Positions 17,785 through 27,804 of a stretch of 64,000 bases of DNA are shown piece by piece. Within the stretch, counting starts at the first letter, position 1. Each line of letters begins with the position of its first letter. The notes under the pieces are model-generated. The model saw only the letters and a list, made by a program, of their open reading frames with translations, did not search any database and was not told the DNA's origin. Origin of the DNA: Franconibacter helveticus LMG 23732 (GTDB taxonomy: Bacteria; Pseudomonadota; Gammaproteobacteria; Enterobacterales; Enterobacteriaceae); assembly GCF_000463115.2 (NCBI RefSeq), contig NZ_AWFX01000026.1, positions 1-64,000 on the forward strand, given 5' to 3'. Made by a program: the position numbers and the translations under genes.

Positions 17785-19045
17785 GTTCCGAAGACTCCTC
17801 ATGGTTTACATCTGGTTCGCGATCCCAGGAAAGACGCGGATCGAACGTCATGGCAGCAATCATCGTGATGATAACCACCATGGCGAACAGTACCGCGCCC
17901 CAGGCAGGATAGATATTCATTAACGCCCCCATGCGCACCAGCGCAGAGAGAACAGCAATGACAAATACGTCTATCATCGACCAGCGGCCAACAAATTCGA
18001 CGACTTCATATATCAGATGCATTCTTTCGCTGTCTCGCCGCTTGCCGTGTCCTTTAGCATCCCAACACAGCCAGGCGATAGCGATCATTTTTAAGGTAGG
18101 CACCATAATACTGGCGATAAAGATAACCAGAGCGACAGGATAGGAACCATCGCTCCAGAGCAAAATCACGCCCGCCATAATGGTTGACGGCATTTCATCG
18201 CCCAGCAGGCTGGTTATCATGATTGGCAGTAAGTTGGCAGGTAAATAAAGCAAAATGGCGGTCACCAGTAACGCCATTGTCCATTGCAGGCTGTTTTTAC
18301 GACGCACATGCCCCACTGCGCGGCATCGCGGGCAAACTTTCTGCTCTGCGGGAAGAATAGCTGTGCAGCAAGGGCAAGAGCGCAGCCCCTGGCGGATGCC
18401 GGTAACGCCAACGTGGAATGCCCGTTCAATGCGTGGCGCCGGGGCTATATCATCCCAAAGCCATCGACGGTCGACGCACTGGAAGGCGCGCAGTTGCAGC
18501 AGGCAAAAGAAACACCAGGCGGGGAAGCTAACGCCTACGCCAATATCGCCGTAGGCCATAAGCTTAACGAAGCTGACCAGAACGCCCGCAAGGAAAATTT
18601 CCGCCATGCCCCAGCTTTTCAAATCAAAGAAAATGCGCGCTATGCCGCGTTTGACAGCCGCAGGCAGCGGCACGCGATTGACCAGCAGAAGGATAGCAAT
18701 CAGGCAAAACGCCGGAACGCACTGTACGAACAATAAAAAGAAAGTCCCAAGGCTTGCGTAATCTTCTGAAAACATTACGCCCGGGATTTCCAGCAAGTGT
18801 ACCTCGCTGGTCACCCCCGCGACTTTCATATTGACGAACGGAAACAGGTTAGCGAGCAGCAGCATGAAGAGCGCCACCACAGCATAGGCCGACGGACGCT
18901 GCCTCGGCTCATCCCATTGCGTGGTAAGCGTTGTGCCGCAACGAGGACAAGCGGCTTTGCGTCCGCTTCCCAACGCCGGGATCTTTACCATGAGATCGCA
19001 CTGGGGACAGAGCATATGCTCTGAGGCGTGATGGTGCTCATGCAT
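17771..19045 (-). CDS. pqiA: Intermembrane transport protein PqiA
   Basis: 424-aa inner-membrane protein, partner of PqiB. Two halves each begin with a zinc-ribbon-like cysteine set (CPQC and CPRC at residues 13-37; CPCC and CPRC near 220-245), followed by four hydrophobic segments each. Typical blocks are NLFPFVNMKVAGVTSEV, WGMAEIFLAGVLVSFVKL and GRWSMIDVFVIAVLSALVRMG. In E. coli pqiAB is induced by paraquat through SoxS; I see no clear soxbox here. It is 14 bp downstream of uup, in the same operon. Confidence 0.96.
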   Translation of the reverse strand: MHEHHHASEHMLCPQCDLMVKIPALGSGRKAACPRCGTTLTTQWDEPRQRPSAYAVVALFMLLLANLFPFVNMKVAGVTSEVHLLEIPGVMFSEDYASLGTFFLLFVQCVPAFCLIAILLLVNRVPLPAAVKRGIARIFFDLKSWGMAEIFLAGVLVSFVKLMAYGDIGVGVSFPAWCFFCLLQLRAFQCVDRRWLWDDIAPAPRIERAFHVGVTGIRQGLRSCPCCTAILPAEQKVCPRCRAVGHVRRKNSLQWTMALLVTAILLYLPANLLPIMITSLLGDEMPSTIMAGVILLWSDGSYPVALVIFIASIMVPTLKMIAIAWLCWDAKGHGKRRDSERMHLIYEVVEFVGRWSMIDVFVIAVLSALVRMGALMNIYPAWGAVLFAMVVIITMIAAMTFDPRLSWDREPDVNHEESSEHGKN

Positions 19046-19059
19046 GCCGGGTTCCTTAT

Positions 19060-20967
19060 TTACTCGCCATTTTTCAAAGACTCAAGGTATTCCCAGCGTT
19101 CAAAAGCCTCTTCCAGCGCTTTTTCCGCCGCGGCCAGTTCCGCCAGCACGCGCTGAGTGACATCGTGCGGTTGGTTGAAAAAGGAGGCGTCGCTGACCTG
19201 TGTTTGCAGCGCTTCCATTTCAGCCTCAAGCTTTTCCAGTAGCTCAGGCAGCTGTTCCAGCTCACGCTGTAGGTTATAGCTTAGTTTGTTAGCGGTACGT
19301 TTGACAGTTTCCGGCTTTGCCGCAGGCGCGGACGTGGTTTTTTTCGGCGCCGAATCACGCATTGCATGGCTTGCAGCCTGCTGGCCGCGCGCGTCATGAT
19401 AACCGCCCACATACTGGCCGATGCGGCCTTCGCCTTCAAAAATCCAGCACTCAGTCACCGTATTATCCACAAACTGGCGATCGTGGCTTACCAGCAGTAC
19501 GGTGCCCTGGTAGCTGTCGATAAGTTCTTCCAGCAGCTCAAGCGTTTCCACGTCGAGGTCGTTGGTCGGTTCATCGAGAATCAACAGGTTGCTGGGCTTA
19601 AGGAACAGGCGCGCCAGCAGCAGGCGGTTGCGCTCGCCGCCAGACAGCGCGCGCACCGGCGTCATGGCGCGTTTAGGATGAAACAGGAAGTCCTGCAAAT
19701 AGCCCAGAACATGGCGTGGTTTGCCATTAACCATGACTTCCTGTTTGCCTTCGGCCAGGTTATCCATCACCGTTTTTTCCGGATCCAGCTCTGCGCGATG
19801 CTGGTCGAAATAGGCCACTTCAAGCTTAGTGCCGACATGCACGCGGCCGCTGTCGGCTTTCAACTGGCCGAGCATAAGCTTCAGCAGGGTGGTTTTGCCG
19901 CAGCCGTTAGGGCCAATCAGCGCAATTTTATCGCTGCGCTGCACCTGGGCGCTGAAATCTTTCACCAGCACCCGGTCGGCGAGGCGATAGCTGACCTCTT
20001 CCAGTTCGAAAACAATTTTTCCGGAGCGGGTCGCTTCTTCCACCTGCATTTTCGCGCTGCCCATCACGTCGCGGCGCTCGCTGCGTTCGCGGCGCATCGC
20101 TTTCAGCGCCCGCACGCGGCCTTCGTTACGGGTTCGACGGGCTTTGATACCCTGACGGATCCAGACTTCTTCCTGTGCCAGCTTGCGGTCAAATTCTGCG
20201 TTTTGCAGATCTTCAACGCGTAATGCTTCTTCCTTAGCGACCAGATATTTATCGTAATCGCCAGGGTAAGAGACCAGCTTGCCGCGATCCAGATCGACAA
20301 TGCGCGTCGCCATATTGCGAATAAAAGAGCGGTCGTGGGAAATAAAAACGATGCTGCCGGAGAAGGTTTTCAGGAAACTTTCCAGCCAGTCGATCGTTTC
20401 AATATCCAGATGGTTAGTCGGCTCGTCGAGCAGCAACACGCGCGGCCCGCTGACCAGCGCGCGGCCAAGCGCCGCTTTTCGCAACCAGCCGCCGGAAAGC
20501 GAGGCGAGCGGCGCATCGGCGTCCAGACCAAGCTGCGCCAGCACTTCGGTAATGCGGCTGTCGAGCTGCCACAGGCCATGGTGGTCCAGCATTTCCTGCA
20601 CCTGCGCCAGTTCCGCCAGGTTTTTCTCGCTCGGATCGTCCATGACTTTATGAGAAAGATCATGGTAGCGCTTGAGGTATTCCGCCTGCTCTTCCACGCC
20701 TTCGGCGACGAAATCATAAACGCTGCCCGCGACGTCACGCGGCGGATCCTGTTGCAGGCGGGCCACAATCAGATCCTGTTCATAGATGATTCGGCCGTCA
20801 TCCAGCGGCACTTCGCGATTAATGATTTTCATCAGGGTCGATTTGCCGGCCCCGTTGCGTCCGACCAGGCAGACGCGTTCGTTTTCCTCGATATGCAGTT
20901 CAGCGTTATCGAGAAGCGGCGCATCGCTGAAGGAGAGCCAGGCGCCATGCATACTGATTAAAGACAT
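19060..20967 (-). CDS. uup: ABC-F ATPase Uup
   Basis: 635-aa soluble ABC-F protein with two ATPase domains and no membrane part. Walker A GRNGAGKST lies near residue 40 and GPNGCGKTT near 353. Signature motifs are LSGGWLRKAALGRAL and LSGGERNRLLLARLF, with Walker B LLLDEPTNHLD and LILDEPTNDLD. The linker (KARRTRNEGRVRALKAMR) and a C-terminal coiled-coil DNA/ribosome-binding tail complete the protein. In E. coli Uup limits precise excision of transposons and acts at replication or recombination intermediates and on ribosomes. Only 6 bp separate it from rlmL. Confidence 0.97.
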   Translation of the reverse strand: MSLISMHGAWLSFSDAPLLDNAELHIEENERVCLVGRNGAGKSTLMKIINREVPLDDGRIIYEQDLIVARLQQDPPRDVAGSVYDFVAEGVEEQAEYLKRYHDLSHKVMDDPSEKNLAELAQVQEMLDHHGLWQLDSRITEVLAQLGLDADAPLASLSGGWLRKAALGRALVSGPRVLLLDEPTNHLDIETIDWLESFLKTFSGSIVFISHDRSFIRNMATRIVDLDRGKLVSYPGDYDKYLVAKEEALRVEDLQNAEFDRKLAQEEVWIRQGIKARRTRNEGRVRALKAMRRERSERRDVMGSAKMQVEEATRSGKIVFELEEVSYRLADRVLVKDFSAQVQRSDKIALIGPNGCGKTTLLKLMLGQLKADSGRVHVGTKLEVAYFDQHRAELDPEKTVMDNLAEGKQEVMVNGKPRHVLGYLQDFLFHPKRAMTPVRALSGGERNRLLLARLFLKPSNLLILDEPTNDLDVETLELLEELIDSYQGTVLLVSHDRQFVDNTVTECWIFEGEGRIGQYVGGYHDARGQQAASHAMRDSAPKKTTSAPAAKPETVKRTANKLSYNLQRELEQLPELLEKLEAEMEALQTQVSDASFFNQPHDVTQRVLAELAAAEKALEEAFERWEYLESLKNGE

Positions 20968-20973
20968 ACTTCG

Positions 20974-23091
20974 TTATTCCTTACCGGCGTGAGTGACCAG
21001 CCAGCAATTGTGAATGTGACGGTTACGGGCAAAATCCTGCGACTGGGTCTTCTGCGTAATTTCTTGCGCCTTCAGACCTAATGCCGCCAGGCCTTCATGA
21101 TCCATGCGAAAGCCGCGCTTATTGTTGGAGAACATAATGGTGCCGCCCTGCCTTAACATCCGCTTGAGATCCTTCATCAACAGCAGATGGTCGCGCTGCA
21201 CGTCAAAAGCGTCATCCATACGTTTTGAGTTTGAAAAGGTCGGCGGATCGATGAAAATCAGATCGAACTGTTCGTCCGCCTCGCGCAGCCAACCCAGACA
21301 ATCTGCCTGAATAAGCCGGTGCGCCCGTCCGCTTAACCCGTTAAGACGCAGGTTGCGCTCCGCCCACTCCAGATAAGTACGGGACATATCTACCGTCGTC
21401 GTTGAGCGCGCGCCGCCGAGCCCTGCATGTACGCTGGCGCTGCCGGTATAGGAGAAGAGGTTCAGGAAATCTTTGCCCTTGCTCATCTGGCCCAGCATGC
21501 GGCGGGCGATACGGTGGTCGAGGAAAAGTCCGGTATCCAGATAGTCCGTCAGGTTCACCCACAGACGCGCGTTATATTCACGCACTTCCATAAATTCGCC
21601 TTTCTCCGCCATTTTCTGATACTGACTTTTCCCTTTCTGACGTTCGCGGGTTTTTAACACCAGTTTATTAGGCGGCAGCCCTAATACGGAAATGGTCGCG
21701 GCGATAACGTCAAACAGACGCTGGCGCGCTTTGGCCGGATCGATGGTTTTCGGCGGCGCATATTCCTGGATGACCACCCAGTCCGCATAGCGATCTACCG
21801 CCACGTTATAGTCCGGCAGGTCGGCATCATAAATGCGATAGCATTCAATCCCCTCCTGCTTTGCCCATTTATCCAGCTTTTTAAGATTTTTGCGCAGGCG
21901 GTTAGCGTAATCGTCAGCCAGTTGCGCAGGTTCGGCGCCCGCCGCGGTTTCCGCCAGTTGATAGTTTTTCTGCACGCAATCGAGCGGACCGTTTTTGGCT
22001 TTAAACTGACGGTCAGCGCGCAATTGCAGGCAGCTTAACAGTTCCGGCGAGGCGCTGAAGAGCGAAAGCTTCCAGCCGCCGAACTGGCTTTTCATGGTGC
22101 GTCCGAGCAGGCTGTGCAGGGCAATCAGCGCCGGTTCGCTCTCAAGGCGCTCGCCATAAGGCGGGTTGCTGATAACCGTTCCGTGCGGCCCTTCCGGCTG
22201 CGGATTTTTTAACTGCGCAACGTCCTGCACAGAGAAAGAGATAAGGTCGGCAAGCCCTGCGTGGCGGGCGTTAGTACGCGCGCGCTCAATGACGCGCGGA
22301 TCGTTGTCTGAACCATAGAAACGAGAAGCGTATTCGCTAAGGCCGCGGCGCGCGCGCACCTGCGCTTCGGTTTTAACCGCTTTCCAGACATTCTCGTCAT
22401 GCTGCGCCCAGCCGGAAAAACCCCAGCGGGTGCGATGCAGGCCAGGCGCGCGATCGGTCGCCATCATCGCCGCTTCAATCAGCAACGTACCGGAGCCGCA
22501 CATGGGATCCAGCAGCGGCGTGCCCGCCTGCCAGCCGGAGCGCATAACGATAGCCGCCGCAAGGTTTTCTTTAATGGGCGCCTGGCCTGTGCGGTCGCGG
22601 TAGCCGCGCTGGTGTAGCCCTTCGCCGCTCAGGTCGATGGCGATGCTGGCGGTTTCTTTATTCAGCCAGACGTTAATGCGCAGATCGGGCGCCTCGCGAT
22701 CGACCGTCGGGCGCGGCAGATTTTTACGGGTAAAAGCATCGACTACCGCATCCTTTACCTTCATCGCCCCATACTGGCTGTTGCGAATGGTGTCGTTCAG
22801 GCCGCTAAAATGAACGGCGAAAGTGGCATCCGGCGCCAGAAGCGCAGTCCAGTCGATGGCCTGCACGCCCAGGTAGAGATCTAAATCGCTGTAAACTTTG
22901 CATTCGCCGAGCGGCAACAAAATACGCGAAGCCAGGCGGCTCCACATCAGGCTCTGGTAGAGCAACGTGGTGTCGCCTTCAAAATGGACGCCACCCTGAA
23001 CCACCTGACAGCTCCCGGCACCGAGGCTCTCCAGTTCAGTTTTTAACAGCTCTTCCAGACCGCGCGCCGTACTGGCAAACAAAGAATTCAT
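20974..23091 (-). CDS. rlmL: Bifunctional 23S rRNA methyltransferase RlmKL
   Basis: 705-aa fusion enzyme. The N-terminal half has a THUMP domain and the RlmL methyltransferase making m2G2445 (SAM motif [27 protein letters not shown] near 309). The C-terminal half is RlmK, making m7G2069 ([18 protein letters not shown] and [11 protein letters not shown] near 615). It heads the leftward rlmL-uup-pqiABC operon and is divergent from ycbX, 99 bp away; that gap must hold both promoters. Confidence 0.98.
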   Translation of the reverse strand: MNSLFASTARGLEELLKTELESLGAGSCQVVQGGVHFEGDTTLLYQSLMWSRLASRILLPLGECKVYSDLDLYLGVQAIDWTALLAPDATFAVHFSGLNDTIRNSQYGAMKVKDAVVDAFTRKNLPRPTVDREAPDLRINVWLNKETASIAIDLSGEGLHQRGYRDRTGQAPIKENLAAAIVMRSGWQAGTPLLDPMCGSGTLLIEAAMMATDRAPGLHRTRWGFSGWAQHDENVWKAVKTEAQVRARRGLSEYASRFYGSDNDPRVIERARTNARHAGLADLISFSVQDVAQLKNPQPEGPHGTVISNPPYGERLESEPALIALHSLLGRTMKSQFGGWKLSLFSASPELLSCLQLRADRQFKAKNGPLDCVQKNYQLAETAAGAEPAQLADDYANRLRKNLKKLDKWAKQEGIECYRIYDADLPDYNVAVDRYADWVVIQEYAPPKTIDPAKARQRLFDVIAATISVLGLPPNKLVLKTRERQKGKSQYQKMAEKGEFMEVREYNARLWVNLTDYLDTGLFLDHRIARRMLGQMSKGKDFLNLFSYTGSASVHAGLGGARSTTTVDMSRTYLEWAERNLRLNGLSGRAHRLIQADCLGWLREADEQFDLIFIDPPTFSNSKRMDDAFDVQRDHLLLMKDLKRMLRQGGTIMFSNNKRGFRMDHEGLAALGLKAQEITQKTQSQDFARNRHIHNCWLVTHAGKE

Positions 23092-23190
23092 ATCGTCACT
23101 TCGTTAAAAAGAAAATTGTTGCGCATTATAGCTAATCCAACACGCATGTCATAAAGTTGCCCTTTTATTTGTTCAGGCATGGAGGGCGCA

Positions 23191-24300
23191 ATGATTGCAT
23201 TGTCACGGCTTTATATTCATCCGGTAAAATCGATGCGCGGCATTCAACTGTCGCATGCGCTGGCGGACGTCAGCGGTCTGGCGTTTGACCGTATTTTTAT
23301 GGTGACCGAGACGGATGGCACCTTTATTACCGCACGCCAGCATCCACAAATGGTGTTGTTCACCCCCGCCATGCTGCATGACGGTCTCTGGCTCACCGCG
23401 CCGGACGGCAGTTCCGCAACCATCCGCTTCGCCGATTTTGCGCCAACCCCCTCGCCTACCGAAGTGTGGGGCAACCATTTTACTGCGCTTATCGCCCCTG
23501 CCGACGTTAACCGCTGGCTGAGCGGCTTTTTTGGCCGCGACGTTCAGCTGCGCTGGGTCGGACCGGAGCTGACTCGCCGGGTTAAACGTCATCAGGAAGT
23601 GCCGCTCTCCTTTGCCGATGGTTATCCTTTTCTGCTTACCAGTGAATCTTCGCTGCGCGACCTGCAAAAGCGCTGTAAAGCCAGCGTGGCCATGAACCAG
23701 TTTCGCCCGAATCTGGTGGTCAGCGGCGCTGAAGCCTGGGATGAAGACAGCTGGAAAGTCGTGCGTATCGGCAATGTGGTATTTGATGTCGCCAAGCCTT
23801 GCAGCCGCTGTATTTTCACCACCGTCAGCCCTGAACGCGGGCGAAAACATCCAACGGGCGAGCCGCTGGCAACATTGCAAACCTTCCGCACAGCCCAGGA
23901 CAACGGCGACGTGGATTTCGGCCAGAATCTGATTGCCCGTAACAGTGGCATCGTACGTGCAGGCGACGAGATTGAGATCCTTGAGCGTAAACCGCCGAAG
24001 CTTTATGGCGCAGGCGACGTGGCGGAAAGCATCGCAACGGAAAGCGTTGCGCAAGGGGTAGTGGATATCGACTGGCAGGGACAGACTTTTCGCGGCAATA
24101 ATCAGCAGATTTTACTGGAACAACTGGAGCAGCAAGGGATCCGCGTACCTTACTCTTGCCGGGCGGGGATTTGCGGCAGTTGCCGGATTACGCTTGTCGA
24201 AGGCGAAGTACAGCCGCTTAAACAAAATGCCATTCGTAACGACGGCACCATTCTGTGTTGCAGCTGCGTGCCACGGAGTTCGGTGAAACTTGCGGGTTAA
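23191..24300 (+). CDS. ycbX: MOSC/2Fe-2S protein YcbX
   Basis: 369-aa protein with an N-terminal MOSC beta-barrel ([11 protein letters not shown]), a MOSC domain around residues 110-270 ([39 protein letters not shown]) and a C-terminal plant-type ferredoxin domain with Cys ligands in [10 protein letters not shown] (about 321-330) and CCSC (about 357). In E. coli YcbX protects against N-hydroxylated base analogues in a molybdenum-cofactor-dependent way. The start at 23191 is chosen over an ATG at 23179 because GGAGGGC sits at the right distance and the length then equals E. coli's. Its stop overlaps the zapC stop. Confidence 0.96.
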   Translation: MIALSRLYIHPVKSMRGIQLSHALADVSGLAFDRIFMVTETDGTFITARQHPQMVLFTPAMLHDGLWLTAPDGSSATIRFADFAPTPSPTEVWGNHFTALIAPADVNRWLSGFFGRDVQLRWVGPELTRRVKRHQEVPLSFADGYPFLLTSESSLRDLQKRCKASVAMNQFRPNLVVSGAEAWDEDSWKVVRIGNVVFDVAKPCSRCIFTTVSPERGRKHPTGEPLATLQTFRTAQDNGDVDFGQNLIARNSGIVRAGDEIEILERKPPKLYGAGDVAESIATESVAQGVVDIDWQGQTFRGNNQQILLEQLEQQGIRVPYSCRAGICGSCRITLVEGEVQPLKQNAIRNDGTILCCSCVPRSSVKLAG

Positions 24301-24839
24301 ACGGCCTGCTCAAGGCTGAAGCTTTCGGGCACCGCCTGGGGCTTCAGCCTGTCGTTCATTATCTTGATAGCGTCGCCAAGCTGCATTGCGCGTCCGGCAA
24401 GGTTCAGTGCCGGTTGCGCCAACAGGCAAAGCGTTGCGTTCTCGCCAGGCTCCACAACCAGCAGGCTTACCGGTTCAAACGTATCGCTTAGCCAGACGCA
24501 GGCGGCATCGCCGCTGCGGGGCGTTTCACTTTCGCCATGGGAGATGAAATGCCAGCTTTTCGGCATTTGCGGCTTGAGAAAACGAATAGCGACCAGCGCG
24601 TTAAGCACCAGCTCCGCGCGCTGTTCCGCACTGAGCGTCATGTCACGGCATTTTTCTTCAAACGAGAAATAGAGCGCGGCGTCATCCACACAAAACCCGG
24701 CGGGAGCGAAAGCGTCCGGCGTGAGCATTTTACGGGCGAAGCGTGAACGAAAGATCATGCCATTGGCCAGATCGAGCATCATCCGATCGTGCTCTTCATC
24801 AAAATACCAACGCCAGTTGTCGTCCGGCTTAATCCGCAT
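24297..24839 (-). CDS. zapC: Cell division protein ZapC
   Basis: 180-aa cytoplasmic protein that binds FtsZ and promotes lateral bundling of protofilaments at the Z-ring. The N-terminus [20 protein letters not shown] and [21 protein letters not shown], and the C-terminus [18 protein letters not shown]...SFSLEQAV, match E. coli ZapC over its full length. The start at 24839 follows the family; the frame stays open to 24923. It is convergent with ycbX, sharing 4 bp. Confidence 0.95.
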   Translation of the reverse strand: MRIKPDDNWRWYFDEEHDRMMLDLANGMIFRSRFARKMLTPDAFAPAGFCVDDAALYFSFEEKCRDMTLSAEQRAELVLNALVAIRFLKPQMPKSWHFISHGESETPRSGDAACVWLSDTFEPVSLLVVEPGENATLCLLAQPALNLAGRAMQLGDAIKIMNDRLKPQAVPESFSLEQAV

Positions 24840-24957
24840 AATTTGCCCCCAACCGCTTAAATGCCAACGAATATCTCTTTTTTTGCCGCTGCGTTTATTC
24901 TCTAAAAAAAGAAAATAGTACAAAAGTATAAATAAGCAACATCTGGCGGACTATAAA

Positions 24958-24988
24958 ACAACCAGGGCTGAAAATAAAGCCCTGGTCG
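24958..24988 (-). terminator. pyrD terminator
   Basis: ACCAGGGCT and AGCCCTGGT pair across a 7-nt loop at 24961-24985, followed on the minus strand by GTTTTAT. It lies after the pyrD stop; 24840-24957 otherwise shows only AT-rich sequence upstream of zapC. Confidence 0.85.
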
Positions 24989-25005
24989 GTCTGAAACGGG
25001 AAGGA

Positions 25006-26016
25006 TCAGAGGCAGGTAACAATCTCTTTAACCAGTGGCGGGCCTTTAAAAATAAAACCCGAATAAATCTGCACAAGCGAAGCGCCTGCCGCCATTTTCT
25101 CACGCGCGGCAATAACCGAATCAATGCCGCCAACGCCAATAATGGGCAGTTGGCCTTTTAATTCGAGACTCAGGCGGCGAATAATTTCTGTGCTTTTTAA
25201 CTGCAACGGCCGCCCGCTTAATCCGCCGGTTTCATTGCAGTGTTTCATTCCCTGGACCAGGCTTCTGTCGAGCGTGGTATTGGTAGCAATAACCCCATCG
25301 ATATTATGGCGAACCAGGCTGTCGGCGACCTGAATTAATTCTTCTTCAGACAAATCTGGCGCAATTTTTACCGCCACCGGCACATATTTATGATGTCGAC
25401 TTTCGAGTTCACGCTGTTTTTCTTTGATTGCGGAAAGCAAATCATCCAGCGCCTCGCCATATTGCAGCGTGCGCAAACCAGGGGTATTCGGTGAAGAGAT
25501 GTTGATCGCGATATAACCGGCATAGGGATAGACTTTATCCATGCAGATCAGATAGTCGTCTTTTCCCTGCTCCACCGGCGTATCTTTATTTTTACCGATA
25601 TTAATGCCCAGCACGCCGTCGAAATGCGCCTTTTTGACATTCTCGACCAGGTTGTCCACGCCCAGGTTATTAAAGCCCATGCGATTGATTAACCCTTCCG
25701 CTTCCACCAGCCGAAAAATACGCGGCTTGTCGTTGCCTGGCTGCGCACGTGGCGTAACGGTGCCAATTTCAATCGATCCAAACCCCATCGCGCCGAATGC
25801 ATCAATACATTCGCCATTTTTATCAAGCCCGGCGGCAAGGCCCAGCGGGTTTTTAAACGTTAACCCCATGCAGGTCACTGGCTTTGCAGGCACAGACTGA
25901 CGCACCAGTTTTTCCAGCGGCGTGCCTGTTACGCGGCGAAGCTGTTGAAATGTAAATTCATGGGCGCGCTCAGGGTCGAGCTGGAAAAGGGCTTTACGAA
26001 CGAAGGGGTAGTACAT
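25006..26016 (-). CDS. pyrD: Dihydroorotate dehydrogenase (quinone)
   Basis: 336-aa class 2 dihydroorotate dehydrogenase, a membrane-associated FMN enzyme oxidising dihydroorotate to orotate with quinone as acceptor, the fourth step of UMP synthesis. The N-terminal helices [21 protein letters not shown] form the quinone tunnel. [20 protein letters not shown] binds FMN, and the catalytic Ser lies in [12 protein letters not shown] (about residue 175). GVGGIDS and [16 protein letters not shown] close the barrel. Regulation by PurR and a pyrimidine-sensing leader is indicated upstream. Confidence 0.99.
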   Translation of the reverse strand: MYYPFVRKALFQLDPERAHEFTFQQLRRVTGTPLEKLVRQSVPAKPVTCMGLTFKNPLGLAAGLDKNGECIDAFGAMGFGSIEIGTVTPRAQPGNDKPRIFRLVEAEGLINRMGFNNLGVDNLVENVKKAHFDGVLGINIGKNKDTPVEQGKDDYLICMDKVYPYAGYIAINISSPNTPGLRTLQYGEALDDLLSAIKEKQRELESRHHKYVPVAVKIAPDLSEEELIQVADSLVRHNIDGVIATNTTLDRSLVQGMKHCNETGGLSGRPLQLKSTEIIRRLSLELKGQLPIIGVGGIDSVIAAREKMAAGASLVQIYSGFIFKGPPLVKEIVTCL

Positions 26017-26018
26017 GA

Positions 26019-26050
26019 ACTCTCCTGGATTCCCGGTGTGTAAACCGGGG
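26019..26050 (-). promoter_or_regulatory. pyrD leader hairpin and Shine-Dalgarno
   Basis: On the minus strand CCCGGT-TTACAC-ACCGGG (26032-26049) precedes AGGAGAG (26020-26026) and the ATG. In E. coli pyrD the same hairpin forms when transcription starts with CTP and blocks translation; starts one or two bases downstream with GTP avoid it. The conserved C-rich start (CCGCCCCGG) suggests the same CTP/GTP start-site switch. Confidence 0.75.
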
Positions 26051-26111
26051 CGGTATTATCCGCGATCCCTTTCGCAAAGGGAATTGACCTGCGGCAAAAA
26101 AGCGCGCCGGT

Positions 26112-26127
26112 AAGCAAACGTTTACCT
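26112..26127. promoter_or_regulatory. PurR operator upstream of pyrD
   Basis: AAGCAAACGTTTACCT agrees with the PurR consensus ACGCAAACGTTTGCGT at 13 of 16 positions, keeping the central GCAAACGTTT. PurR repression of pyrD is known in E. coli. Confidence 0.75.
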
Positions 26128-26210
26128 TCATAGCGTTTCTTTATGCGTTTTTTGGCTTAGCGACGCCGAAAATTTTAGTTAGCGGCTTTAACGGGTTCTG
26201 CCACTATCAC

Positions 26211-26250
26211 ACCAATTGTTATTAATGTTACCTGAAAGCAAACAATTGGT
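26211..26250. repeat. Perfect 10-bp inverted repeat just upstream of ssuE
   Basis: ACCAATTGTT (26211-26220) and AACAATTGGT (26241-26250) are exact inverted copies with a 20-bp spacer. The right arm ends four bases before the AAGGAG ribosome site of ssuE. It could be a dimeric operator, for example for a LysR-type activator such as Cbl or CysB, or an mRNA leader hairpin. Confidence 0.7.
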
Positions 26251-26264
26251 TATAAGGAGCCGTT

Positions 26265-26840
26265 ATGCGAGTCATTACTCTTGCCGGAAGTCCGCGCTTT
26301 CCCTCGCGCTCCAGCGCTTTACTGGAGTATGCCCGTGAAAAGCTGAATGCATCGAGGGTGGAAGTGTGTCACTGGCATTTGCAGAATTTTGCCCCGGAAG
26401 ACTTGCTCTATGCTCGCTTTGACAGCCCGGCCCTGCAAACGCTCATCGAACAGCTAGAAAGCGCGGATGGCTTGATCATCGCCACGCCCGTTTACAAGGC
26501 CTCTTTCTCCGGCGCGTTGAAGACGCTGCTCGACCTGCTGCCGGAACGGGCGCTGGAAAAGAAAGTCGTCCTGCCGCTGGCGACAGGCGGCACCGTCGCG
26601 CATCTGCTGGCGGTGGATTATGCGCTAAAGCCCGTGCTGAGCGCGTTAAAAGCGCAGGAGATCCTGCATGGCGTTTTCGCTGACGACAGCCAGATTAAAG
26701 ATTACCAACATAAACCCGTCTTTACCGCGCATCTGCACCAGCGGCTGGACGCCGCGCTGGAAACGTTCTGGCACGCGCTGCACCGCCGCGACGCCGCCGC
26801 CCCCTCCCCTTTCGCTGAGCAAGGAGCGATTCATGCTTAA
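26265..26840 (+). CDS. ssuE: NADPH-dependent FMN reductase SsuE
   Basis: 191-aa flavodoxin-like reductase that supplies reduced FMN to the SsuD monooxygenase. FMN-binding pattern [18 protein letters not shown] at the N-terminus, then [21 protein letters not shown] (about residues 75-95) and [12 protein letters not shown]. First gene of the alkanesulfonate operon ssuEADCB, induced by sulfate starvation through Cbl in E. coli. AAGGAG lies six bases before the ATG. Its stop overlaps the ssuA start by 8 bp. Confidence 0.97.
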   Translation: MRVITLAGSPRFPSRSSALLEYAREKLNASRVEVCHWHLQNFAPEDLLYARFDSPALQTLIEQLESADGLIIATPVYKASFSGALKTLLDLLPERALEKKVVLPLATGGTVAHLLAVDYALKPVLSALKAQEILHGVFADDSQIKDYQHKPVFTAHLHQRLDAALETFWHALHRRDAAAPSPFAEQGAIHA

Positions 26841-27804
26841 TTTTCTTCGTCGCGCGCCGCTGCTGGCGCTGGTGGGTCTGCTTGCGCTGCCTTTCGCTTC
26901 AAAAGCCGCTGAAACGGCGCCGGATGCGTTGCGCATTGGCTACCAGAAAGGCTCGGTCAGCATGGTGCTGACGAAAAGCCACCAGTTCCTGGAGCAGCGT
27001 TATCCCAACACCAAAATCCGCTGGGTTGAGTTTCCTGCCGGCCCGCAGTTGCTGGAGGCGCTGAATGTCGGCAGCATCGATTTAGGCAGTACAGGCGATA
27101 TTCCGCCTATTTTTGCCCAGGCGGCAGGGGCGGATCTGGTTTACATCGGCGCTGAACCGCCGAAGCCGAAAGCTGAAGTGATACTGGTGGCGGAAAACAG
27201 CCCGCTGAAAAGCGTGGCCGACCTGAAAGGCCATAAGGTGGCGTTTCAAAAAGGCTCAAGTTCGCACAATCTTCTGCTGCGGGCGTTACAAAAGGCAGGG
27301 TTAACGTTTAACGATATCCAGCCGGTATTTCTTACTCCCGCCGATGCCCGCGCTGCTTTCCAGCAGGGCAATGTCGACGCCTGGGCCATCTGGGACCCGT
27401 ACTACTCCGCCGCGCTGCAACAGGGCGGCGTGCGGGTACTCGCCGACGGCAGCGATCTTAACCTGACTGGCTCGTTCTACCTGGCTTCCCGCCCGTATGC
27501 TGAGAAAAACGGCGCATTTCTGCTTAATGTCCTGCACACCTTCAGCGAGGCGGATGCCCTGACGCGCAGCCAGCGCGATGAAAGCGTGAAGCTGCTGGCG
27601 CAAAGCATGGGGCTGCCGGAGCCGGTTATCGCCAGCTATCTCGATCATCGTCCGCCTACCGCTATTACGCCGGTAAACGAAGAAACCGCCGTGCGACAGC
27701 AGAACACCGCCGATCTTTTTTATGACAACCGTCTGCTGCCGAAAAAAGTGGATATCCGCACCCGCATCTGGCAACCCGCAGAAACAAAAGGAGCTAAATC
27801 ATGA
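26833..27804 (+). CDS. ssuA: Aliphatic sulfonate ABC transporter, periplasmic binding protein SsuA
   Basis: 323-aa substrate-binding protein with a Sec signal peptide ([20 protein letters not shown]...SKA, cleavage before [12 protein letters not shown]). Family blocks [55 protein letters not shown] and [14 protein letters not shown] mark the NitT/TauA sulfonate class. The start ATG at 26833 gives the signal peptide and overlaps ssuE by 8 bp; an in-frame start at 26668 is not credible. It overlaps ssuD by ATGA. Confidence 0.97.
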   Translation: MLNFLRRAPLLALVGLLALPFASKAAETAPDALRIGYQKGSVSMVLTKSHQFLEQRYPNTKIRWVEFPAGPQLLEALNVGSIDLGSTGDIPPIFAQAAGADLVYIGAEPPKPKAEVILVAENSPLKSVADLKGHKVAFQKGSSSHNLLLRALQKAGLTFNDIQPVFLTPADARAAFQQGNVDAWAIWDPYYSAALQQGGVRVLADGSDLNLTGSFYLASRPYAEKNGAFLLNVLHTFSEADALTRSQRDESVKLLAQSMGLPEPVIASYLDHRPPTAITPVNEETAVRQQNTADLFYDNRLLPKKVDIRTRIWQPAETKGAKS

